This document shows, one piece after another, positions 1-7,309 of a stretch of DNA of 12,500 nucleotides. The stretch spans positions 1,320,001 to 1,332,500 of the forward strand of contig NC_135558.1 in NCBI RefSeq assembly GCF_964340395.1, written 5' to 3'. Numbering within the stretch: the first letter of the stretch is position 1; each line of letters opens with the position of its first letter. The stretch is from Glandiceps talaboti (lineage: Eukaryota > Hemichordata > Enteropneusta > Spengelidae). The translations under genes and the position numbers were made by a program. The notes below the pieces were generated by a model, which saw only the letters and a program-made list of their open reading frames with translations, did not search any database and was not told the DNA's origin.

Positions 1-1140
1 AGGATAGAGTAAACAGAATTCATTAACCACTTTTACTTTTGACTTTTTCGAATGATTTCAGAAAATTGACTCGTTGGTTGCAGCTGCGATGTAGGCCCAC
101 ACTTATGGGGATCGTGTTTGAGACTTTTAATCATGTTAGTCTTAAATTACAATACGTACCCTCTGTTCATTGGTTACAGTAGTCAAGGATTGATCCAGGC
201 GACCATTGACGGCACAAATTTATACCCTATTTCTGATCAGACATCTAACCCTATTCCAGAATTCCTATCCCTAACCTAAACCTACCTCCCAGAAACAAAG
301 AATCTTTTGTAGAGTCACCCCTATGTTCTCTGTACACTTCGGCTGTCTTAAATTCAAATTTCACTGTCTTAAATCTGTTATCCTAGACATCCTTAGGTAA
401 AGTCAAAGAATTTAGATCAAGTAAGCTGTGAAAACACCCACGAAATGTCTAAGAAGTAATATGGAGCATTTGATGTGTCTCTAGAGATAGCAGACACATT
501 TATAAAATATTGATGTTTCCTTGATTTGAAATCAAATATTAATAATTGTACATATTACATTGCATGTTACAAAAATGAAAAGGGGATTACAAGGGTTGAT
601 ATTTCCTATCTATAAGGATAAGAGGGTTCACCTTCACGCTGTATAGTGTGACGATTACTATATGTTACTGCACTTCAAGACTGTACAAAGCAATTCGTCA
701 GCGAGGCAGGAAATATAGATGTAGTGAAACATTTACAGGTTTGATTAGATAAGTAGTAAACGTTACCAAATCTTTCCATCGGTAAGATGATATGACACTA
801 ACAACATACACGACGTGATGTAAAAGCCTGAGACGATATTATGAACATATATACATTGTATATGTATTTTATTATTATTCTTGTCTCTATGTGGCAATGG
901 AAGTGTCACTAACTATCGCAAAGTGTAACTACACATTGTATAGGCGGATGATAAGTACTTCCATTAAACCACGGGCGTTTAATGTCAAATTCGACTTTGA
1001 ATATCCGCGACCCACTGTTTCCTGTATTTTGATTCAGTTTCCATATCTGTACATTCACTACAAGCACTAACCTAACTCCCAACTGACAACCAAATCTTAC
1101 AGGTACCTACATATGTGTGTTTTTTCAAGAACCAAAACAC
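1..1140. other. AT-rich non-coding stretch, no gene recognised
   Basis: No open frame of useful length and no RNA gene motif is visible. The only patterned piece is a loose C/T/A run at about 244-290, with CCCTAACCTAAACC-type words resembling degenerate telomere repeats; it is too short and irregular to call an interstitial telomere. A weaker CTAACCTAACTCCC word appears near 1070. The rest looks like ordinary intergenic or intronic sequence. Confidence 0.6.
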
Positions 1141-1149
1141 TTCTTTAAG

Positions 1150-1334
1150 ACGGGGGGTCGAGAACTAACATTAAAACGAACCCCGGGCAACGAACCTTGC
1201 ATCAATGCCCATTCGTTTCTGTTTCACGACATTCACCATATACAAATCTGTCATTTTTCAATTCCATCAATATGAATTCTCAAATAATATTGTAAGTGAG
1301 ATATGAGTCCATGAGGATGGGGGTCGGGGGTGGG
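1150..1334 (+). other. Pair of G-rich runs sharing GGGGGTCG
   Basis: Two G-rich runs lie on the same strand in an otherwise AT-rich area. The first is six G at 1152-1157 followed by TCG. A partly complementary CGAACCCC at about 1177-1184 could close a bulged stem with it. The second is at 1315-1334 and has G-runs of 2, 5, 5 and 3 separated by one to two bases, so 15 of 20 bases are G. Both contain the word GGGGGTCG. The second can form a two-layer G-quadruplex, or a three-layer one only with a bulge or an outside G-run. Function is unknown. Confidence 0.4.
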
Positions 1335-2160
1335 TAAGAATGAACAGATTTCTTTAACAATGACTACATATCATAAAGTAATTTATTTCGAATAGTTGCT
1401 CTTCACAACTATATACATTTATGTTCCGAAATGTTAACTTACAGTAGTAACAATGGCATACATTAGTTACAGAGATTTTCCATTGAGCTTGTCGGACAAC
1501 TGTCACGTATTATTAGGTAAAACGAGTTAATTATATCTTACAGTAACAGGCAAGTTACACAATACAAAAAATTCAAAAGTTACAATAGCTGTAATATAAC
1601 TTTCTGCTACCATGGTAACAATGTGTGAAATGTCTAAGGAAATGAGATCACGAAATGTGTGACTTTGTGATGGCATAGCAGACCGTGAACTTTGAAAATA
1701 ACATTCTCTTACAATGTACTTTATCGCTTAGAATGTTTTTCATTGTTTTCATTTTTTGTTTTTAGTTAGTTTGTTTATTTATTGTCCTTTAAATATAATA
1801 TGACACATGAGGTGAACATCCTCTCCAAGAGAAATGTTGCAACCTGACCAACCCAGCATTGAATTAGATCAAGGCCGTGTACTAATACACATTACAGTTG
1901 CCTAAACTATGTGAGGAACCAAAAGATAAGAATGTATGTTTACAGCCTGGACAAAATAATCCCTACTTAAGCACGCAACATAACGGAGGTATATGTGTAG
2001 ACATCCTGAAAAACAACATTACATCATAACAACACCACTGAGTATTGTTATTGTTCCCAATGAAATAGTTTAACACAAAAGCATTCTCCAGCAAGAAAGG
2101 AATTCACACTGTCACAATCGATTCTATCGAGCAAACAACGACCTGCTTTAGTTAAGTTGT
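1335..2160. other. AT-rich non-coding stretch
   Basis: No convincing gene. A T-rich segment at 1735-1800 ends in TTTAG and resembles a 3' splice site, but T-rich sequence with early stops follows, so no exon can be proposed. The interval 1808-1925 looks more balanced in base composition than its flanks and could be part of a dispersed repeat or an untranslated region. I cannot place it in any family. Confidence 0.5.
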
Positions 2161-2161
2161 C

Positions 2162-2197
2162 GGTTACCGCATGGAATTCTACTTCCATGGTTACCGC
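2162..2197. repeat. Inverted repeat flanked by GGTTACCGC direct repeats
   Basis: CATGGAA at 2170-2176 and TTCCATG at 2183-2189 are exact inverted arms around a 6-base loop. The word GGTTACCGC occurs just before the left arm (2162-2170) and again overlapping the right arm (2189-2197). This small nested structure sits directly upstream of the diverged tandem repeat that starts near 2213. It could be a chance arrangement or the footprint of a small duplication. Confidence 0.45.
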
Positions 2198-2212
2198 AAG
2201 GACTTATCACAG

Positions 2213-2420
2213 TTCTGTTTTGCGACAATACTGAATCTATTCCATCCAACTCGGTCAGTTCTTATCGTAGTAAACCGTTTTTCTGTTTACGACAATACCG
2301 GGTCCAAGCTGCAGTAAATGACTGTCCTCTTTACGGCAATACTGAGTCCAGTCCTTTCCATCCGGCATCCAGTTCTTATCGAAGTAAACTACTGTCCTCT
2401 TTACGATAACACCGATTGTT
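2213..2420. repeat. Diverged tandem repeat, about 67-70 bp unit
   Basis: The core CGACAATA and its variants recur at 2223, 2290, 2334 and 2404, giving steps of 67, 44 and 70 bp. Copies share a CTGTttTaCGaCAATACcGa-like block. The two longer copies also share TTCCATCC and CAGTTCTTATCG followed by GTAGTAAACC or GAAGTAAACT, at about 2240-2276 and 2356-2390. One copy is therefore shortened. Divergence between copies is high, so the array looks old. The 81-codon plus-strand frame at 2318-2563 starts inside this repeat, has no recognisable domain and is probably chance. Confidence 0.65.
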
Positions 2421-2960
2421 TCCACACAGGTGTAAGGCTATCTGACTTGCTTGTGAGAACGCCTTTCTCATGTTTCTGTGTTACACATTTACGCCGATCA
2501 ATCCTATGTCATATGATGATGAAACAGAGTATCGGTCAAAGGTCATTCAGGACACAAAAGTGACTTTTGATTTATTTATTTTTTGTAAATTAACCGAGGT
2601 TTGACTATTCCTGTCGTCATGGAAACTATACAATCAATGTAATACTCGTCTAAGTAACGTCCTTACATGTGTAAATGCAAAGAGTTCAAAATCTACCATA
2701 ATTTCCAAAATTTCCAAACTCAATATTTGGTGCACCAACATGTAGGAGCGTACCTATACCGTGTAGAGTAGATTATAAACATGAAAAATTCAAATTCAAA
2801 TTAATTCACCGGAGAGTGAACGTTAATCAGAATTATAGACACACCGAACTGACATTACAAGATGTAAACTGAAAAGAAATTTGTTTTAACAGAAAATCAA
2901 TAAGGAAGTTGACATTTGCTGAATTTTTTATAGCCGAGAGTCGAATGCTTTTTTGTCGTT
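2421..2960. other. Non-coding spacer
   Basis: AT-rich with T-runs at 2565-2590 and no supported gene or repeat. It precedes the promoter-like block at 2961-3190 and could contain upstream control sites, but I see no dense motif cluster in it. Confidence 0.45.
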
Positions 2961-3190
2961 TATAAGGTTCCGGTACTCAGTCAACCACACGAACAGCTCA
3001 ATGGAATGACGTCATTTGGTCACGTGACAGTCAAAATATTTGCAGTAGTCATTCAGTACACACAAAACGAAAGCCAAAGTTTACTGACAAAAATTGGAAA
3101 AATGTGAAGAATTCGCACGCTATTATCTCGCGCTGTCCTCTTATCTTTTTTTCACGTGAAGTCATATGTCAGAGGTCAGCTGAGTAAGTA
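2961..3190 (+). promoter_or_regulatory. Candidate promoter and first exon: CRE, CLEAR-type E-box, splice donor
   Basis: TATAAGG at 2961-2967 is a weak TATA-like word. AATGACGTCATT at 3005-3016 is a 12-bp palindrome containing the full CREB/ATF site TGACGTCA. GTCACGTGAC at 3019-3028 is a 10-bp palindrome matching the USF/MITF/TFE (CLEAR) E-box, and its centre lies 13 bp from the CRE centre. TCAGTAC at about 3053 resembles a TCAGT-type initiator. TTCACGTGAA (3151-3160), CATATG (3163-3168) and CAGCTG (3177-3182) are further E-boxes. GTAAGTAT begins at 3184 and is fully complementary to the U1 5' end, although the last exon base would be A. Read together: a plus-strand start near 3053, a short non-coding first exon of about 130 bases, then an intron. 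The motifs are seen; the gene model is inference, and no coding exon follows in the window. A free-standing enhancer is the main alternative. Confidence 0.35.
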
Positions 3191-3366
3191 TTTCTGTAAA
3201 TGTATGTCGGGTGCCTGGTGTTGAATTAACTAGTGAACGACCCGGATTACTGACTTACTACATATAACTAAACCCGGAATGAAAATAAATAAATAAACTT
3301 TTCCTAAGAACGCGGTCGACTATGGTTTTACGAATCTTTTGGTGTCATGCAGGTGCCATAAAAGAA

Positions 3367-3370
<4 letters not shown>

Positions 3371-3432
<62 letters not shown>
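3371..3432. repeat. (CT)31 microsatellite
   Basis: Sixty-two bases of uninterrupted CT, with no impure unit. It is a polypyrimidine mirror repeat (GA on the minus strand), able in principle to form triplex DNA and carrying GAGAG words of the kind bound by GAGA-type factors in some animals. It begins 187 bp after the candidate splice donor at 3184. Purity suggests high replication slippage and likely length polymorphism. Confidence 0.98.
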
Positions 3433-3434
<2 letters not shown>

Positions 3435-3819
3435 GTTGTACTGACCAATTACAAGGAAACGCTTGCATCTAACAACACTAATTATAACAATTAAAATGAT
3501 ATGTCATTACGATACACAGGTTTTTTTCTATTCAATTGATGTGCGCTGTATTTATCTCAGCATGAATGATTGGCAGTTATGTAGCATTATTGGCCTAGTC
3601 TATTAAGATCTTTGAGAACGATTGACAGTGAGTGTTAATGTATATATAAAATGACAGCTCACTAGGTTGTATTTATGTACTCTTACAAACCAGAAGAAAT
3701 GGTATTTTCAACAATATCAGCAACCATAGTGTTGTCGCTACTATAAAATATCAAAATATTCTACATTTATATTTCTTTAACGTATTGATTTGATTTGTTG
3801 TATTGCTGAGCAGACGTTG
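3433..3819. other. Non-coding spacer with an isolated TATA-like word
   Basis: TATATATAAA at 3641-3650 is a TATA-like word, flanked by AGTGAG (3627-3632) and CTCACT (3658-3663), which are inverted relative to each other. No convincing initiator lies 30 bp downstream, so I do not call a promoter. Nothing else is recognised. Confidence 0.4.
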
Positions 3820-3834
3820 CAGGTCAAAGACCTG
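3820..3834. promoter_or_regulatory. Palindrome resembling nuclear-receptor half-sites
   Basis: CAGGTC and GACCTG are exact 6-bp inverted arms around AAA. In context the stretch reads AGGTCA at 3821-3826 followed by a TGACCC word at about 3833-3838, so it offers inverted AGGTCA-like half-sites. Nuclear receptors bind such pairs in animals. It lies about 230 bp upstream of the TATA/initiator pair at 4048-4083. A single short palindrome can arise by chance. Confidence 0.3.
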
Positions 3835-4047
3835 ACCCCATACCAGGTAGATTCACTGATAGTACAAGTGGCAACCGGAGTATCCTGAGAAAGCATGCGT
3901 TGTTGGGTATGGTTACACTAAATGACACCCCTCTTACATACAGCCATTTCACAAACCAAGTATTGGGTAATACCACATACAAAATACGGAGTTCGACACC
4001 GGGTTGAACTGTTCAGCGACTAACATTAGACCATTAATAAGTAAAGG

Positions 4048-4083
4048 TATAAAAGGGCGGCAAATACGAGGAGGACCTATTCC
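4048..4083 (+). promoter_or_regulatory. Candidate core promoter: TATAAAAGGG plus initiator at +1
   Basis: TATAAAAG at 4048-4055 is the consensus TATA box, preceded by GG and followed by GGCGG. CTATTCC at 4077-4083 fits the metazoan initiator YYANWYY at every position, with the A at 4079. The first T of the TATA box to the initiator A is 31 bp, the spacing expected for TBP-directed starts. No downstream promoter element is seen at +28 to +33. From this start the first ATG is at 4115 (A at -3) and opens a 25-codon frame ending with TGA at 4192; its product, beginning MTCRVTL and ending VFEEFL, matches nothing I know. The same frame is open back to about 4004 only through a TTG. Motifs and spacing are seen; transcription is inference. 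Confidence 0.4.
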
Positions 4084-4192
4084 GGAGGGTAAAGTGATCT
4101 GCATTTCAGGCAATATGACTTGTAGGGTCACACTTACAGATAGACATGTGAAAGTAATTGTAGGAACACTAGTATTTGAAGAATTTTTATGA

Positions 4193-4689
4193 TCACTGTA
4201 ATTATACGTCGTTTTACTAAACAGAATATAGCGCTGACAAGGTGTATAAAGTATATGTGAAGATAATATGGCGAGTGTAAAATAAAAACGTCTTGTCGTG
4301 ATTTCCTCTAGACCTACCATGAAATGAATTCCTGTCATTTACAATGTAACTATTTGAAAAAGAACAAATTACAGATTGCTATATTTTAGCTGAAATTCTT
4401 GAAGCTCGAAAAGACCTGTTGTCACTGATTAGTTTGGGCCACAAAAACATTGGGCCACAAAGCAAAACAACGAAAACATTGAAAACTATTTTTTTTCCGG
4501 ATCTAATTCATTGCATCCAGTAATGTTTATAAATATTATGATTCAAGCAAAAACTAGATAAAAATACGAACATTGATACTCACTTGTAGGGTAGAAGTTA
4601 AGCTTGGTAAGACTTTGCCAACGGTACAACAATGTTTACACCTGTCTCCGTCTTCCTGTAGTAAATGTGTGTTATCTACACATAGAAGC
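4193..4689. other. Non-coding spacer with a 16-bp tandem duplication
   Basis: TTGGGCCACAAA occurs at 4434-4445 and again at 4450-4461, a 16-bp step, followed by AACATTG words: a small recent duplication. CCTGTCTCCGTCTTCCTGTAG at 4641-4661 resembles a 3' splice site. A frame downstream of it stays open to 4849, overlapping the CpG-rich island, but the peptide is not recognised and the local GC content alone would lengthen open frames. Confidence 0.45.
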
Positions 4690-4810
4690 TAAAGCCGGCT
4701 ACTTATACACAAGGACGATGCCATTCAGCGAGGGTGCCGCTTCCGTACGCTCTTACACGGTTATTGGCCCGTTGCCAACTCCACTCGCCCCAACGTCACT
4801 TTACGGATCA
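4690..4810 (-). promoter_or_regulatory. Small CpG-dense island, possible minus-strand promoter
   Basis: By hand count bases 4691-4810 hold 40 C, 26 G and 11 CpG: 55% GC and an observed/expected CpG ratio near 1.3, in a window that is mostly A and T. On the minus strand a CCAAT word (4763-4767) lies 56 bp upstream of TATAAGTA (4700-4707). Further along that strand is an ACAGGAAG ETS-like word (around 4652-4659). The spacing suits a minus-strand start near 4675, but no good initiator is visible there. The plus strand is open in one frame across the island, so a terminal exon is the alternative. Confidence 0.3.
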
Positions 4811-4849
4811 CCAATTACATTTTCCTGTTTGGTTTTAGCTATGACGTAG

Positions 4850-5740
4850 TCAAAAGTCTGCAAACGGGATGAAAAGTTTAACAGCGTTTGTATGTTTGTG
4901 TTAATAACGTGATTGAATGCTAAATTAAGTAATAAGCCTTGGGAACTTTTTTTTAACATTGCAGTGTTCAAGTGTAGCAAACCATGCAATGGATTTTTAC
5001 CATGAGTATCACAATATAATTTCGTATGATGTATAACGTGTACGTTTACAACATCCTACTAAGTGACTTTTAGTTTTATAATAATCCTTATAGTTAGCAT
5101 CTGATTATGGTTGTCAATTCAGGCATATGTGTATTACCATACGTGTAACATTATGACATACAGATTAAACAAAACATAGTTTTGGAAACATCAGAACACC
5201 GTAGCTTATTCATCAATTTAGACAGTGTGTTTTTATTCATTATTTCATTCGTAAAATAACGTTTAGGCTGAAATCTCAGGTAAACATGACATAGTCTAGA
5301 TATTTCCTGATGTTTACAACTCAACCTGGCATTTCTATAAACATACATAATGAACATTAATTTGGTGTCCCCAATCGTCTGAAGAATTTAACCTGTCCTT
5401 GTATTTCACTATATCTATAACTAAATATGGATGAAATCAATATGAATATAGTCAAATATGACACGACGTTTAAAAAATTACAATGCCACGTTCACAAAGT
5501 GAAAATATTGATAGAGCCGCCTGAATTCTTCTTTTCAAAGAAACTTGAGAGTACTTTCTGACAGAGCTTTGCGGAATCGAACTCCAAACAATAATGCAGT
5601 TTTACATAACGCATACATTCCCCGTATTACGACATTCGGGTATCTCATGATATATTTTAAAATTTTGATATATTCTAAGTAGTTTCTGACGTTCTGCTTG
5701 CTACATTAAATATACATGTGGTTGTGACAGTGAAGGGGTT
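4850..5740. other. AT-rich non-coding stretch
   Basis: I see no gene, RNA motif or repeat here. Short frames such as the minus-strand 68-codon frame at 5151-5357 are of a length expected by chance and show no domain. Confidence 0.55.
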
Positions 5741-5743
5741 GAA

Positions 5744-5759
5744 TGACCTTTGACGTCAA
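5744..5759. promoter_or_regulatory. CRE overlapping a DR1-like word
   Basis: TTGACGTCAA at 5750-5759 is a 10-bp palindrome carrying the full CRE TGACGTCA (5751-5758). It overlaps TGACCTTTGACG at 5744-5755, close to the TGACCTTTGNCC form bound by COUP-TF/HNF4/RXR-type receptors. It is the second of three perfect CREs in the window. No core promoter is visible beside it, so an enhancer role would be the more natural guess. Confidence 0.35.
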
Positions 5760-5914
5760 GAGCTCGGGCCATTGTTCGACTTCAATACATATTATGATGA
5801 GACTCTTCTGATTTGACTTCTTTGACCACATATAGCAATGTACATCAAGAATGTCTTCAAGACGTAAAGCGAATCAGTGTCTTGGCTTTATTCAATCAAT
5901 TAGACACAATATAG

Positions 5915-5928
5915 TGAATTCGAATTCA
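5915..5928. repeat. 14-bp perfect palindrome TGAATTCGAATTCA
   Basis: An exact palindrome with no spacer, made of two overlapping TGAATTC/GAATTCA words. The flanking bases do not extend it. It may be chance in AT-rich DNA; no protein family was matched with confidence. Confidence 0.5.
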
Positions 5929-6239
5929 TTAAGTAATGGCTTTTATCAGTTTAAATATTTCAAATTTTAGTAGATTTAATGATATATTTATGATACTTAA
6001 CACAAGTATAGATTTTTTTATTTTTAATGTTCCAACGAATACTGGTTTATAAGCTTGTAAATATATACTATACCTAATCATCGAATGTTAGTGGATATAA
6101 CATTTATTCCTTGCTTCTTTTGTCTAAAATGTTGGCGATCATTTTAGGTATTTACTGCGAAATGTGGTTATTTTTACAAATTGACGACATATCGACCTGT
6201 AAGTTATAGGAAGACGACAAGATGTGGGCATGAACACGT

Positions 6240-6417
6240 GACATTTCAAAAGAGAAATTCGCCAATTGAATTGAGTGTAATAAAGAAAGGGGACCGGTGT
6301 CCTCTGGCCGTCATTCAAATATAATTGTCACCAATTAAAGCAATCGTGTGTCTTCTTTAACCGTACACGTTTGATATTTGAGTAGTATCAAAGATCTTTA
6401 TTAAGATCACTTAAGTG
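6240..6417. promoter_or_regulatory. Possible enhancer: homeodomain, TCF/LEF and NKX-like words
   Basis: A CACGTG E-box at 6235-6240 is followed by several CAATTA/TAATTG/CAATCG words between 6260 and 6350. ATCAAAG, a TCF/LEF consensus, sits inside the palindrome AAAGATCTTT (6390-6399). CACTTAAGTG at 6408-6417 is a perfect palindrome of two NKX2-type CACTTAA words. The cluster is compact and lies just left of the microsatellites. Such words are common in AT-rich DNA, so this is a weak call. Confidence 0.2.
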
Positions 6418-6555
6418 TCATTTCCATTGCCATTATTTTCTTCTCATTCTTTAATGCTTAAATAACCTATAATAACCCCTTAATTCCAAGGTCAATAGAC
6501 AGCTTCGTATAAGGAGAACATGCAGCATATATAGAAATGATGCCCAATAAACATT

Positions 6556-6605
6556 TATACACACACATGCATACATACATACATACATACATACATACAT
6601 ACATA

Positions 6606-6683
<78 letters not shown>

Positions 6684-6705
6684 TACATACATACATACAT
6701 ACACA
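6556..6705. repeat. Compound microsatellite (AC)(ACAT)8(ACGC)10(AC)17(ACAT)6
   Basis: The blocks in order are a short AC run, (ACAT)8 at 6573-6604, (ACGC)10 at 6605-6644, about (AC)17 at 6645-6678 and (ACAT)6 at 6677-6700. Purines and pyrimidines alternate without a break from 6556 to 6705, 150 bases. The AC and ACGC blocks are classic Z-DNA-prone sequence. Open frames through it on both strands give His/Thr- or Tyr/Val/Cys-rich repeats and are not genes. Confidence 0.97.
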
Positions 6706-6762
6706 GTCTCTGTCGCTGACTCTTAGATGTGTCTTTGTATTTTCTCTGTCTCTTTATGTCAC

Positions 6763-6798
<36 letters not shown>

Positions 6799-6898
6799 TA
6801 CATACATACATACATACATACATACATACATACATACATACATACATACATACATACATACATGCATACGTAGGTACATATGTACATACGTACATACG
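6763..6898. repeat. Second compound microsatellite (AC)14(ACAT)17 with decayed end
   Basis: (AC)14 runs from 6766, then G at 6795 interrupts, then (ACAT)17 runs 6796-6863. It decays into TACG/TACAT words, including the 12-bp palindrome GTACATATGTAC at 6874-6885. It repeats the AC-then-ACAT order of the first array, from which it is separated by about 57 bp of unique sequence. The two may share one origin, or the AC-to-ACAT transition may arise repeatedly. Confidence 0.96.
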
Positions 6899-6899
6899 A

Positions 6900-7248
6900 A
6901 GAGGTGTTTTATATTAAAAACAGAGACATGTGAAAAATATCCTAATTGACGTTGACAGCCAGGATCACTATTTAGTGTATTCCGTGACAGATCATGTGTG
7001 ACGTTGTCAGCAAACTTGTAATGAATATAGACGTAAAGACACAACGCTACCTAACTTGACTGACTCTATTGTTTTAATGATACCGTAGGGAATCCTATTT
7101 GTATCTGAGGGATATATTCCATGTCTCACTGTGATTGATAGTCGATAGTAGACATGTGATAAGTCTTACCTTTGATAATTACGCATTAAGGGATAAAAAT
7201 TCACCGCAGATAATTTGTACGCGCACATGCTGTACATGAAATGACCCT
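6900..7248. other. Non-coding spacer
   Basis: No gene or repeat seen between the microsatellites and the octamer/CRE pair. Confidence 0.5.
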
Positions 7249-7306
7249 ATTTGCATATTTCACCCTGGCATTGTGACTGTTGCGTTTGGTTGGAATTCTG
7301 ACGTCA
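7249..7306. promoter_or_regulatory. POU octamer and CRE pair
   Basis: ATTTGCAT at 7249-7256 is the exact POU/Oct octamer, and TGACGTCA at 7299-7306 is a perfect CRE 42 bp downstream. Between them the sequence is more GC-balanced than the flanks. An octamer can mark snRNA distal elements, but I found no snRNA sequence nearby. The pair could be a short enhancer; the evidence is motif matching only. Confidence 0.3.
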
Positions 7307-7309
7307 CGA

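Noticed and set aside
244-290. CCCTAACC/CCTAAACC words as an interstitial telomere
   Set aside because: Only two or three imperfect units, irregular spacing, no longer run.
1735-1800. Pyrimidine tract ending in TTTAG as a splice acceptor
   Set aside because: Downstream sequence is T-rich with early stops in all frames and no donor close by.
1779-1859. 26-codon minus-strand frame beginning MLGWSGC
   Set aside because: Too short, no recognised domain, no splice context; the interval may belong to a dispersed repeat but I cannot show it.
5570-5590. Minus-strand GAGTTCGATTCC resembling a tRNA B box
   Set aside because: The T-stem does not pair (A opposite C next to the loop) and no acceptor, D or anticodon arm could be fitted.
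6451-7044. Several long open frames on both strands across 6451-7044
   Set aside because: They are translations of AC/ACAT/ACGC microsatellites (His/Thr/Ile or Tyr/Val/Cys/Met repeats) and would appear in any such tract.
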